Source of the DNA: Vicinamibacterales bacterium
Lineage (GTDB): Bacteria > Acidobacteriota > Vicinamibacteria > Vicinamibacterales > UBA8438
Direction of reading: 5' to 3'
DNA: 64,000 nucleotides
Assembly (NCBI GenBank): GCA_958296065.1
Contig: CATQHX010000021.1
Location: 62,001 to 126,000 of the forward strand
Below the pieces are notes generated by a model. That model saw only the letters and a program-made list of their open reading frames with translations, made no database searches and was not told the origin of the DNA. Both the position numbers and the translations under genes were made by a program. Positions 51,139 through 59,950 of the stretch are shown here, one piece after another (the stretch's first letter is position 1; every line of letters starts with the position of its first letter).

Positions 51139-51834
51139 ATGGACAAGCAACGATTTCTGATCACCGGCGCCAGCCAGGGCATCGGTGCCGCGCTCGTCTC
51201 GCTCGCCCGCAAGCAGGGACACGAAGTGGTCTTCACCGGCCGCGACCAGGGGCGCATCGACAGGGTGGCGGCCGAGAGCGGCGCTCACGGCATCCGCGCG
51301 GACGTGGTACGTGCCGAGGACAACCAGCGCACCGTCGATACGTGCGTCGACCGGATGGGCGGCATCGACGTCCTGGTCAACAACGCCGGGGTGGGCTATC
51401 TCGCCGAGTTGGGCGAGATCGACATGGACCGCATGCGCGCGCTGTTCGACATCAACGTCTTCGGCCTTGTCGACCTTACGAACCGGGTGGCGCCGCTGCT
51501 CAAGGCGCAGGAGCGGGGCTACATCTTCAACATCGCTTCGACCTCCGGCATGAAGGGCGCCGGGACGGGCACCGTCTACGCGGCCAGCAAGTGGGCGGTG
51601 CGCGGCATCAGCCAGTGCTGGCAGGCCGAGCTGCGCCCGCACGGCGTGCACGTCACCTGCGTCTGCCCGTCCGAGGTGCAGACCGACTGGATGGGGCGCA
51701 CCGGGCGCAACAACCCGAACAAGCTGTACGCCGTCGACATCGCCGAGGCCATCATGGCGGTGCTCGACATGAACCCGCGCGCACTCTGGCCGGAGTTCGC
51801 CATCTTCGCCAACAATCCCTGGAAGGAAGACTGA
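51139..51834 (+). CDS. Short-chain dehydrogenase/reductase
   Basis: A 231-residue SDR. The cofactor motif is TGASQGIG (9-16), NNAGVGY follows at 81-87, and the catalytic triad is Ser in NIASTSG (134-136), Tyr147 and Lys151 in YAASK. It is probably an NADP-dependent alcohol or ketone oxidoreductase in the cytoplasm; the substrate is unknown. It is 7 bases after the PIN toxin and 9 bases before the ASCH-wHTH gene, so the four genes from 50488 probably form one transcript. Confidence 0.88.
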   Translation: MDKQRFLITGASQGIGAALVSLARKQGHEVVFTGRDQGRIDRVAAESGAHGIRADVVRAEDNQRTVDTCVDRMGGIDVLVNNAGVGYLAELGEIDMDRMRALFDINVFGLVDLTNRVAPLLKAQERGYIFNIASTSGMKGAGTGTVYAASKWAVRGISQCWQAELRPHGVHVTCVCPSEVQTDWMGRTGRNNPNKLYAVDIAEAIMAVLDMNPRALWPEFAIFANNPWKED

Positions 51835-51843
51835 GGCGGGCGC

Positions 51844-52434
51844 GTGCTGTTGCGCACGGCGGTGCTCGAGCGCATCGTCCGCGGCGAGGTCTCGCTGGTG
51901 TTCCGCCGCTGGCGCCGGCCGACCGTTCGTAGTGGCGGCAGCCTGCGCACCGCACTCGGAGTGCTCCGGATTCTTGACGTCGTGCCGGTGACGGAGGCGG
52001 AGATCTCCGAGGCGGAAGCGACCCGGGCGGGGTTCCCCTCGCGGACGGCGCTGCTGGAAGGGCTCGGCTCGCGCGAGGGGCGGGTCTATCGCATCGCCGT
52101 GGAGTACGCGGGCGAGGACCCGCGCATCGCCCTGCGGCGAAAGGACGTCCTGTCGGATGCGGAGATTGGGCAGATCATCGAGAAACTGCAACGGCTGGAC
52201 GCCCGGTCGCCCGCGGGTCCGTGGACGGAGCGCGTGCTGGCGGCAATCCATGCGCACCCCGGCGTCGTCAGCCGGACGTTGGCCGAGCGGCTGGGCTGCG
52301 AGAGGGGCTGGCTGAAGCCGCAGGTGAGGAAGCTGAAGAACCTCGGGCTGACCATCAGCCTCGAGACCGGCTACGAGCTCTCGCCGCGCGGGCAAGCGGT
52401 GATGAAACGCCTGCGTGGTGGAGGTTTGTCGTAG
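51844..52434 (+). CDS. ASCH-type N-terminal plus winged-helix C-terminal protein
   Basis: A 196-residue protein from GTG 51844. Residues about 1-95 look like an ASCH/PUA-like fold (LERIVRGEVSLVFRRWRRPT, LRILDVVPV), an RNA-binding or nucleotide-binding class. The middle (LRRKDVLSDAEIGQIIEKL) is helical, and the last 70 residues form a winged helix (VSRTLAERLGCERGWLKPQV, KLKNLGLTISLETGYELSPRG). It is probably a regulator or an RNA-acting factor. The start could also be later, but the GTG follows the SDR closely and the ASCH motif begins at once. It precedes the ATPase pair by 116 bases. Confidence 0.65.
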   Translation: MLLRTAVLERIVRGEVSLVFRRWRRPTVRSGGSLRTALGVLRILDVVPVTEAEISEAEATRAGFPSRTALLEGLGSREGRVYRIAVEYAGEDPRIALRRKDVLSDAEIGQIIEKLQRLDARSPAGPWTERVLAAIHAHPGVVSRTLAERLGCERGWLKPQVRKLKNLGLTISLETGYELSPRGQAVMKRLRGGGLS

Positions 52435-52506
52435 GAAGTGTCCGTGCGGCCCACGATGAAGCTGGTCAACGACCTGCGCGCCCGAGCGGGCCTGTCGCCT
52501 CGGGAA

Positions 52507-52540
52507 TTACGCTATTGAGTAATTTTACTCAGTAGCGTAA
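52507..52540. promoter_or_regulatory. AT-rich 34-base palindrome upstream of the ATPase pair
   Basis: TTACGCTATTGAGTAA and TTACTCAGTAGCGTAA face each other around a centre at 52523/52524, so the arms match as an inverted repeat with one internal mismatch pair (TT opposite AG). It is a sharp AT-rich island in a GC-rich window, 10 bases before ATG 52551. It looks like an operator or an autoregulation site. Confidence 0.65.
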
Positions 52541-52550
52541 ATTCGAATGG

Positions 52551-53804
52551 ATGGTCTCGTTCCAGCGCGATCAGGTTGCCACGCTCATCCGTCGCCTAAC
52601 CGAGCCGCCCGACTTCATCATCGCGCTGTTCGGCCCGCGCCAGACCGGCAAGACGACCATCGTCCGGCAGGCTCTGAGACTGATTGACCAGCGGAGTCGC
52701 TACCTTGCGGTCGACGAACCCGATCCGTCGGTACTCGGCATCCCATCGGCTGCGGCGGGAACGACTTTCCGGCGTCCGCAGGTGCGAGACACGGAATGGC
52801 TCGTGCTCAACTGGGAACACGCTCGCCGGGAAGCCGAGCGGTCACCCAACGGCTTCGTGCTGGTCCTGGACGAGATCCAGAAGATTCCCCAGTGGTCGGA
52901 GACCGTCAAGGGGCTCTGGGATGCGGACCGGGCCGCGGGTCGCCCGCTGCACGTCGTCATCCTGGGATCGGCGCCGCTGCGCATGCAGTCCGGATTGACC
53001 GAGAGCCTGGCCGGACGCTTCGAGCCGATCCAGGTGACGCACTGGTCGTTCCCGGAGATGGCCCACGCGTTCGGTCTCGACCTGCCGGGCTACCTCTACT
53101 TCGGGGGCTATCCGGGCGCCGTCTCCCGCGTTCGGGATCCGGCGCAGTGGCGCGACTACATCCTGCTGGCTCTCGTCGAGCCCAACATCGAGCGCGATCT
53201 GCTTGCGCTGACCCGCGTGGACAAGCCGGCACTGCTGAAGCGGTTGTTCCGACTGGGGGCGAGTTGCTCCGGGCAGATCCTGTCTTACACAAAGATGCTG
53301 GGTCAGCTTCAGGACGCTGGCAACACCACGACCTTGGCGCGCTACATCGACCTGTTGGAGAACGCCGGTCTGCTCGCCGGGCTGCCGAAGTACGCCAGCC
53401 GCCCGCACAGACGGGGGTCGAGCCCAAAGCTTACGGTGCTCAACACGGCGCTGATGACGGCCGGTTCCGGGTACACGTTCGAGGAGGCCAGGGCGGACCG
53501 CACTTTCTGGGGACGCATCGTCGAGAGCGCGGTCGGCGCGCACCTGATCAATACGGCGACGTCCGACATCCGCGTGTACTACTGGCGGGATGGGGATCAC
53601 GAGGTCGACTTCGTTCTGCAACGCGGGCCGCGATTGGTCGCCATCGAAGTGAAGAGCGGGCCGAGACGCGGATCGCTGAGCGGCCTGGAGAAGTTTGCGG
53701 AGCTCTTCCAGCCCCGGCGATCGCTGCTCGTCGGGGAAGGCGGCGTTCCGCTCAACGAGTTCCTCGCGGCGCCTGCGCGTCACTGGTGCGAAGAAGAGCC
53801 ATGA
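52551..53804 (+). CDS. AAA ATPase with DUF4143 C-terminal domain
   Basis: A 417-residue ATPase of the DUF4143 group. Walker A is GPRQTGKTT (28-36) and Walker B is VLVLDEIQKIP. The C-terminal part matches DUF4143, with GRIVESAVGAHLINTA, then YYWRDGDHEVDFVLQRG and LVAIEVKSG, a nuclease-like restriction fold with Asp and Glu-x-Lys residues. Many members of the group are found in defence or toxin-linked loci; that is a general observation. The stop overlaps the next gene by 4 bases (ATGA), so the two are translationally coupled. The ATG follows the AT-rich palindrome by 10 bases; there is no clear ribosome site. Confidence 0.88.
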   Translation: MVSFQRDQVATLIRRLTEPPDFIIALFGPRQTGKTTIVRQALRLIDQRSRYLAVDEPDPSVLGIPSAAAGTTFRRPQVRDTEWLVLNWEHARREAERSPNGFVLVLDEIQKIPQWSETVKGLWDADRAAGRPLHVVILGSAPLRMQSGLTESLAGRFEPIQVTHWSFPEMAHAFGLDLPGYLYFGGYPGAVSRVRDPAQWRDYILLALVEPNIERDLLALTRVDKPALLKRLFRLGASCSGQILSYTKMLGQLQDAGNTTTLARYIDLLENAGLLAGLPKYASRPHRRGSSPKLTVLNTALMTAGSGYTFEEARADRTFWGRIVESAVGAHLINTATSDIRVYYWRDGDHEVDFVLQRGPRLVAIEVKSGPRRGSLSGLEKFAELFQPRRSLLVGEGGVPLNEFLAAPARHWCEEEP

Positions 53805-56800
53805 GCTGCATCGTTGCGCGCAGTTGCACCGAGGTCCTGCCGAGTGACGCGGAGCGGGACGGGGATGCGTGTTCCCGCCCCCTCTCGGCCTTCCGCGCGG
53901 CATCCGCCTACGTGCTGCTCGGCAACCCCGGTTCCGGCAAAAGCACGTCGTTCGGGGTCGAGTGCGACGCGCTCGGGGAGGAGGCGTGCCTGACAACTGC
54001 CCGCGACTTTCTCGCTCTCCATCCGGATGCGCACCCAGAATGGCGTCGCAAGACACTCTTCATCGACGGACTGGACGAGGTTCGGGCCGGGGGCGGCGAC
54101 GCGCGAACACCGCTCGATAGGCTGCGCAGGCGCCTCGACAGTCTCGGGAAGCCGAAGTTCCGTCTGTCTTGCCGCGAGGCGGACTGGCTCGGGACCAACG
54201 ACTGGACCAACCTGGCCAGAGTGTCCCGGGACGGCAGCCTGACCGTCCTGCGTCTGGATCCGCTCTCGGAAGACGACATCGAACGGATTCTGAGCGGCCG
54301 TTCCGGAATCGACGATGTCCGCTCGTTCGTGGCTATGGCCAGGGAGAAGGGAGTCGCCGGATTCCTCGACAACCCTCAGTGTCTCGGCATGCTGGCCGAC
54401 GTCGTGACGAGCGACGGGGGCTGGCCGGGGAGCCGCCGGGAACTCTTCGAGCGAGCTTGCCAGCGGATGGCGCGCGAGCACAATGACGAGCACATCGCTG
54501 CCGTGGAAGGGTCATCGCCATCGGCGTCGATACCGGAAGATGATCTCCTCGATGCCGCGGGTTGTTTGTGTGCGATCTTCCTCATCTCAGGCGTTTCCGG
54601 TTGCGCTATCGCACCGCGCCAGGAGGATCCCGCCTACCCGGGTTTGAGCAGGTGTGCGGGCGAACACCGGGAACGGGCTCGTCAGGCCGTCTCCACGAAG
54701 CTGTTCACTGCGGTGGCTGAGGGCCGGTTCGGGCCGGTTCATCGTCACGTTGCAGAATTCCTGAGCGGCAGGCATCTCGCGCGGCTAATCGAGGGCGATA
54801 GGCGGAACGGGCAACGAGGTCGACGCGGCATTCCGGCACGGCGCATCATCGCCTTGATTGCAGGTTACGACGGCGGCGTGGTCACCGAGCTCAGGGGGCT
54901 TTCGGCCTGGATCGCGGCGTTCTCCGGATCCGCCCGGACGGAATTCCTGGAGCGGGACCCGATCGGAGTCGGACTGTACGGCGACATCGGAGAGTTCTCG
55001 GTCCGGGAGAAACACGACCTGCTCGCCGCCTTGGAGCGCGTCTCGTCGAGGCTCCATCTCCCGTCCGGGGCGACCGCAACCTTCGGATCGCTTGCAACGA
55101 GCGCCATGCAGCCGGCCATCGAGGAGGTCCTGCGTGATGCCGGCAGGGAGCCGGAGCATCGGTCGTTCGTCGGATTCGTGTTGAACGTCCTGCTTCACGG
55201 AGACATGTTGCCGGGGCTGGCAGGTGACCTCCTTTCGCTTGTATACGACGACACATGGTCGTCCTACGTCAAGGAATTGGCCCTTCGTGCGTTCTTGCAC
55301 CACTCTGCGGACGGTGACGAGAAGACGAACAGACTCAAGGCGCTGCTCGCGGACGTTCACGCCGGAGTCATTTCGGATCCCAAGGAACAGCTCAGGGGGA
55401 TTCTGCTGAGCAGCCTGTTTCCGCGAAACGTGCTTCCGTCCGAGGTATGGCGCTACCTCATCGCAACGGAAGACACCCGAAAAGTGATTGGTAGTTGTTG
55501 GGAGTTTTGGTTTCAGCGGATTCCCGACGAGTCATCGGACGAGGAGGTGATCGAGCTTCTGGATGGCCTGCGGCAGTGCTTGGCCGACAGGAGATCCGCA
55601 CTGGAACGCTGGTACGTGAGACAGACTCCGATGCGGCTGGTCGCTCGCGCCCTGGACTTCCGGGGAGACGCGATTGATGTCGGGCGCCTGTACGACTGGC
55701 TGAGTGCGGGCGCAGTTGCGATTCCCGACGGAAGGTGGGAGCACGAGCACGACCCGGCCGCTCGTGCGGTACGTCTCTGGCTCGAGAGTCGGCCGGACGT
55801 TCAGAAAGCAGTGCTCATGGAAGGGCTGCGTCGTTGTCCCGCATCCGTGGAGTTTTCGAGGCGAGCACTCGAAGTGCACAACTGTCTGTACGGTGCCCGG
55901 CTGCCGTCCGACTACGGTATCTGGTGCCTGACACAGGCCGTGTCCATGGCGGACACGAAGCTGAGGGTCGCACAGCACCTGCTGGCAGAGGCAATACACG
56001 CCTGCAAGAAGGGTGTGGGCAATGAGGCTCTGTCACTCGATGTGCTTGCAGCTCACGTCCGGCATGACGAGAGACTGAGCCCGGTATGGGAGTTGATGAC
56101 TCGTACACCCGTTGGGTCCGGTGACTCCGAAGAACGGGAGAGGGACGAGGAAAGGCAGCGACAACAGGAAGACGAGTGGGTGGCTCACGTTCGGTCCAAT
56201 GTAGCGGCGCTGCACGAGAACCGGGCTGCGCCGGCGCTGGTGTTTCAGCTCGCGCGTGCGTACTTCGAGGATTTCCGGAGTCTCCGTGCGGAAGACGGAC
56301 CGAGGAACGTCGAGGAACAACTTCGAGGGGACCAAGACCTGACCCGCGCGGCGCTCGCGGCGTTGAGAGGCACGGTAGACCGTCCCGACGTGCCCGAGAT
56401 TGAAGAGGTTCTGGAACTTCATAAACGGAACGAAGTGCACCACCTCGCGTGGCCTTTCCTGGCGGGCCTGGCGGAAATCGAGCGTATGTCATCGGACGAT
56501 GCTTCGCGGTGGGACGACGGTCGTATACGCAAGGCGCTCGTCCTGTACTTCTGCTATCCCAAGTATTCCTCCGAGTGGTATGGACGGCTTCTCGAGAAGC
56601 GTCCCGAACTTGTCGCCGATGTTCTGGCCAGAGTTGCGGCGTCTGGAGTCCGCGACGATGGTTCGGATGCCGTAGTGTACTGGGCCTTGGCGCACGATCA
56701 GCAGCATGCTGAGGTCGCGCGCCTCACCGGCCTACGTCTCCTTGTCGCGTTTCCGACGCGCTGTACCGCAAAGCAGGTCAGGTCGTTGGACCTCCTGCTC

Positions 56801-57886
56801 CGGGCCGCGTTTCGGTACACCGCCCAGGCCGGACTTCTGCATCTCGTCGACAGGAAGCTCGGCAAGCGGAGCATGAACGACTCACAACGGGTTCGCTGGC
56901 TGGCGTGTGGGGCGCTCGCGGCCCCGGAGGCGTACGGTTCTCGACTGCGGGACTTCACCGACGGACGAGAGCGTCGGACTCGGCATCTGGTGGATTTCTT
57001 GTTTCCGGACGAGCGCCCGCCGGCTTGGCGCCCTTCTCTGGACAAGAGGGGGCTGGAACTCTTCATCGGTCTCTTGGGGCCCTATTCCGATCCGGATGCG
57101 ATACCTGCCACGTGGGCCTCCCGGGGCGTCTCGGGCATGATTGGCGAACTAGCAGCCCTGCCCGATGGGGATGTTAGCTTGACTCTCGAAGAGCTGGCCG
57201 CGGAGCCGACGCTGGTCCGTTGGCGTCCAGCGTTGCTCCAGGCGCGGGATGATCAGCGAGTCTTTCGCCGAGACGCCACATATCGTCACCCGGACGTCGA
57301 GCAGATATGCCAGACGTTGGACAACGGTCCGCCGGCGAATCCCGCCGACCTGGCGGCGCTCGTCAAGGACCGGCTGGGCGAACTCGGAGATCGAATCCGG
57401 AGCGGCAACACCGACGACTGGCGCCAGTACTGGAACGAAGGCCCGCACCGCCGGCCGAGCAAACCGAAACACGAGGAGTCCTGCCGGGACGCGCTGCTGT
57501 CAGCTCTGAGGCAGTGTCTCCCGGACGAGGTCGACGCCCAACCGGAATGGCAGTACGCCAACGACAAGCGGGCCGACATCCACGTCTCGTGCCGCGACTT
57601 TCAGATTCCGGTCGAGATCAAGAAGAACTCGCATCCGAAGCTCTGGAGCGCGCTTCGGGATCAGTTGATCGCCCAATACACCCTCGATCCGGGAACGGAC
57701 GGATACGGAATCTACCTGGTGCTCTGGTTCGGCGAAATCGACAGGCATCGCACGCCGCCTCCGCCCTCCGGCGTTCGTCCGAATGGTCCCGATGCACTGA
57801 AAGCCCGCCTGGAAGAGACACTGACGCCCGAAGAGGCACGCAAGATCTCGGTCTGCGTGATCGACGCCAGCGCACCAGCGGACTGA
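53801..57886 (+). CDS. NACHT-like NTPase with C-terminal PD-(D/E)XK-type nuclease domain (candidate defence protein)
   Basis: A 1361-residue protein from ATG 53801. Walker A is GNPGSGKST (41-49, Lys47) and Walker B is LFIDGLDEV (86-94), the NACHT/STAND type. CREADWLG and DNPQCLGMLADVV sit where the sensor and helical arms of STAND NTPases are expected. Residues about 330-1150 are a long helical region with HEAT-like and tetratricopeptide-like spacing but no named domain. The last ~160 residues contain RADIHV (Asp1259) and PVEIKKNSH (Glu1272, Lys1274), the D..ExK pattern of restriction-type nucleases. Several stretches are visibly less GC-rich than neighbouring genes, which suggests transfer. 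The closest logic is a STAND-type immune sensor with a nuclease effector at the C-terminus. No close family was recognised. Confidence 0.72.
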   Translation: MSCIVARSCTEVLPSDAERDGDACSRPLSAFRAASAYVLLGNPGSGKSTSFGVECDALGEEACLTTARDFLALHPDAHPEWRRKTLFIDGLDEVRAGGGDARTPLDRLRRRLDSLGKPKFRLSCREADWLGTNDWTNLARVSRDGSLTVLRLDPLSEDDIERILSGRSGIDDVRSFVAMAREKGVAGFLDNPQCLGMLADVVTSDGGWPGSRRELFERACQRMAREHNDEHIAAVEGSSPSASIPEDDLLDAAGCLCAIFLISGVSGCAIAPRQEDPAYPGLSRCAGEHRERARQAVSTKLFTAVAEGRFGPVHRHVAEFLSGRHLARLIEGDRRNGQRGRRGIPARRIIALIAGYDGGVVTELRGLSAWIAAFSGSARTEFLERDPIGVGLYGDIGEFSVREKHDLLAALERVSSRLHLPSGATATFGSLATSAMQPAIEEVLRDAGREPEHRSFVGFVLNVLLHGDMLPGLAGDLLSLVYDDTWSSYVKELALRAFLHHSADGDEKTNRLKALLADVHAGVISDPKEQLRGILLSSLFPRNVLPSEVWRYLIATEDTRKVIGSCWEFWFQRIPDESSDEEVIELLDGLRQCLADRRSALERWYVRQTPMRLVARALDFRGDAIDVGRLYDWLSAGAVAIPDGRWEHEHDPAARAVRLWLESRPDVQKAVLMEGLRRCPASVEFSRRALEVHNCLYGARLPSDYGIWCLTQAVSMADTKLRVAQHLLAEAIHACKKGVGNEALSLDVLAAHVRHDERLSPVWELMTRTPVGSGDSEERERDEERQRQQEDEWVAHVRSNVAALHENRAAPALVFQLARAYFEDFRSLRAEDGPRNVEEQLRGDQDLTRAALAALRGTVDRPDVPEIEEVLELHKRNEVHHLAWPFLAGLAEIERMSSDDASRWDDGRIRKALVLYFCYPKYSSEWYGRLLEKRPELVADVLARVAASGVRDDGSDAVVYWALAHDQQHAEVARLTGLRLLVAFPTRCTAKQVRSLDLLLRAAFRYTAQAGLLHLVDRKLGKRSMNDSQRVRWLACGALAAPEAYGSRLRDFTDGRERRTRHLVDFLFPDERPPAWRPSLDKRGLELFIGLLGPYSDPDAIPATWASRGVSGMIGELAALPDGDVSLTLEELAAEPTLVRWRPALLQARDDQRVFRRDATYRHPDVEQICQTLDNGPPANPADLAALVKDRLGELGDRIRSGNTDDWRQYWNEGPHRRPSKPKHEESCRDALLSALRQCLPDEVDAQPEWQYANDKRADIHVSCRDFQIPVEIKKNSHPKLWSALRDQLIAQYTLDPGTDGYGIYLVLWFGEIDRHRTPPPPSGVRPNGPDALKARLEETLTPEEARKISVCVIDASAPAD

Positions 57887-57973
57887 TACGAAACAGGCCG
57901 GGAACCGTGCATCGGCGGCCGACACGAACAGGCCGACGTTCGCCGGCCGGCGCTGCCGCGTCTCCGATTAACA

Positions 57974-58969
57974 CTAACGGTTCAGGTCGACAACCCCCCG
58001 GCCCACCATCCCGCCGGCGAGGATGCGATCGATGGCGTCCGACAGCGTGTCGAGAGTAAGGGGCACGGCGAGATCGTCGAGTCCGTCCAGCTTCCACGGC
58101 CCGGCCAGCTTGTTCCAGATCTCGGCCTTCTGAGGGAGCGGCAGCTCCACCGAGTCGATCCCGAGCAGGTTGACGTGGCGCAGGATGAACGGAAACACGG
58201 TGGCGGGGATCTCCGGCGACGCCACCAGGCCGCAGGCGGCGAGGCTCGCGCCGTAGCGCAGCGACTTGATCGCATTGAACAGGATCGGACCGCCGACGGT
58301 GTCGACGGCGCCGCCCCAGCGGGGTTTCAGCAGCGGCCGCTCAGCGCCCTGCAGGGCATCCTCGCGCGACAGAATCTCCCGCGCGCCGAGGCCGCGCAGA
58401 AAGTCGTGGCTCGACGCCTTGCCGGTGACGGCGTGCACCTCGTAGCCGAGATGGGCTAGCAGCTTGACGGCGATCGAACCGACCCCGCCGGTGGCGCCGG
58501 TGACGAGGACGGGACCGTCGTCCGGCTGCATGCCGGCCGCCTCCAGCTTGTGGACGCACAGCGCGGCGGTGAAGCCGGCGGTGCCGAGGATCATGGCGGA
58601 GCGGGCGTCCAGTCCGTCCGGCAGCGGGATGGCCCAGCCGGCCGGAATGCGGATCTTCTGTCCGAACCCTCCCGGCGTGTTCATGCCGAGGTCGAAGCCG
58701 ATGGCGAGGATCGCGTCTCCCGGTGCGAAGTCGCTCGACGACGACTCGACCACCCTGCCGGCCGCGTCGATGCCCGGCGTGTGCGGGAAGTTGCGCGTGA
58801 CGCCCGGATTCCCGGTAGCCGAGAGCCCGTCCTTGTAGTTGAGCGACGAGAATTCCACGTCGACGAGCAGGTCGCCGGCGGGCAGGTGGGCGACGTCGCG
58901 CTCCACGATGCTGCGAGGGAACTGCCGGTCTTCGGTTTTCTCGACCCGGAATGCACGAAACGACGTCAT
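57974..58969 (-). CDS. AcuI/YhdH-type acrylyl-CoA reductase-like MDR oxidoreductase
   Basis: A 331-residue protein matching the AcuI/YhdH branch of the medium-chain reductase superfamily. SSLNYKDGLSATG, PGIDAAGRVVES, DLGMNTPGGFGQKIRIPA and the nucleotide motif LVTGATGGVGSIAVKLLAHLG are all typical. AcuI reduces acryloyl-CoA to propionyl-CoA with NADPH; the substrate here is inferred from similarity. GAGGAG precedes ATG 58969, preferred over an earlier in-frame start at 59023. It is convergent with the large NTPase (87 bases between stops). Confidence 0.88.
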   Translation of the reverse strand: MTSFRAFRVEKTEDRQFPRSIVERDVAHLPAGDLLVDVEFSSLNYKDGLSATGNPGVTRNFPHTPGIDAAGRVVESSSSDFAPGDAILAIGFDLGMNTPGGFGQKIRIPAGWAIPLPDGLDARSAMILGTAGFTAALCVHKLEAAGMQPDDGPVLVTGATGGVGSIAVKLLAHLGYEVHAVTGKASSHDFLRGLGAREILSREDALQGAERPLLKPRWGGAVDTVGGPILFNAIKSLRYGASLAACGLVASPEIPATVFPFILRHVNLLGIDSVELPLPQKAEIWNKLAGPWKLDGLDDLAVPLTLDTLSDAIDRILAGGMVGRGVVDLNR

Positions 58970-59139
58970 TTCATCTCCTCTTCGATGCATGCGCGCGTAC
59001 CAAACGCGCACGTCGACGCGCACAAATCCATGCTATCCGGCCGCCGTCGTGACTCCGAGGCCAGCGGCGGGCGTGGTACGACACCTGCGCGCGTCGGCGC
59101 TACCGGCCAGTGGCTGCGGTTGCGACCCGGCGGTCGGGC

Positions 59140-59757
59140 TCACGACGCGGGCGCGACCGGTTGACGCAGGATGGTCTTCAGCTTCTCGGGTGTCGTCCGC
59201 CGGGGATCCGACCGGTAGATATCGTGATGGCGTCCGTTCGGCTGGTACCCCTCCGCCGCGGCGAACGCGTTCAGCTCGGCGACCGACGGCCCCATGTCGT
59301 TGTAGGAGCCGATGTACAGAAGCTGGGCCGCGCGTCCCTCCTCCAACGTCTCCAGGCGCAGCCGGTCGTGCGCGGGGTTTCGTATCCCCTTCCGTTGGAG
59401 TTCGGCGAGCGTGTCCCCGATGTCTGCATCCTCCACGTGATCGGGCTGCATGACCATCGCCGTCCAGCGCCACCGGTCGCGCCGGTTCTCCGCGAAGGCC
59501 CGCGGGTCGTCGGACCACCAGAGCGCCTCGAGCGGAGCGACCACGAAGTCGGTCCGCCCCGCCTTCTTCAGGGCGAACTTCAGCGTGTAGGCGGTCGAAT
59601 AGAGCGCCTGGATCGCTTCCTGGAACGCTTCGTCCTCAGGCGGTCCCTCCCCGTCGATCATGAAGTAGCGCAGCGGCGGAACGTCGACGAACTTGGGGGT
59701 CTGCCGGGCCGAGAAGAGGTCCTTGTGCGTCTTCTTGAGGTCGATCTTCTGCATCAT
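59140..59757 (-). CDS. GyrI-like small-molecule-binding protein
   Basis: About 205 residues of the GyrI-like/effector-binding type. The N-terminal KFVDVPPLRYFMIDGEG begins the fold, followed by QALYSTAYTLKFALK, VVAPLEALWWSDD, RWRWTAMVMQPDHV and a C-terminal block with HHDIYRSDPRR that is common in this branch. Such proteins bind hydrophobic or toxic small molecules, and some hydrolyse them. ATG 59757 was chosen; ATG 59754 is equally possible. The small antitoxin frame at 59804 is divergent by 46 bases. Confidence 0.8.
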   Translation of the reverse strand: MMQKIDLKKTHKDLFSARQTPKFVDVPPLRYFMIDGEGPPEDEAFQEAIQALYSTAYTLKFALKKAGRTDFVVAPLEALWWSDDPRAFAENRRDRWRWTAMVMQPDHVEDADIGDTLAELQRKGIRNPAHDRLRLETLEEGRAAQLLYIGSYNDMGPSVAELNAFAAAEGYQPNGRHHDIYRSDPRRTTPEKLKTILRQPVAPAS

Positions 59758-59803
59758 GTTGCCGGTTGGACCATGCAAGAGTATATGGGCAGTATGGGTC
59801 CTG

Positions 59804-59950
59804 GTGAAGGCTACGCTCGACATCCGGGACGAGCTGCTGGCGCGGGCGAAACGACACGCGCGGGCCACGGGCCGTCCGCTGCGCGCCATCGTCGAAGAAG
59901 GGCTGCGCCAGGTACTTGCGGCTGCCAGCGCCCTGCAGCGTCGATGCTGA
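59804..59950 (+). CDS. Truncated VapB-like (ribbon-helix-helix) antitoxin, orphan
   Basis: A 48-residue frame from GTG 59804 starts KATLDIRDELLARAKRHA then GRPLRAIVEEGLRQVL, the ribbon-helix-helix of VapB-like antitoxins. Family members are usually 70-90 residues, so the toxin-binding tail is lost: this one ends after 48 residues. No PIN toxin follows, because the TonB receptor gene begins within its last codons. It looks like a remnant of a lost module, although the DNA-binding part could still be made. No strong ribosome site. Confidence 0.55.
   Translation: MKATLDIRDELLARAKRHARATGRPLRAIVEEGLRQVLAAASALQRRC

Noticed and set aside
52456..52518. 20-residue frame MKLVNDLRARAGLSPRELRY
   Set aside because: Too short to support; its stop lies inside the palindrome. 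It may be a remnant of a lost regulator, but nothing proves it.
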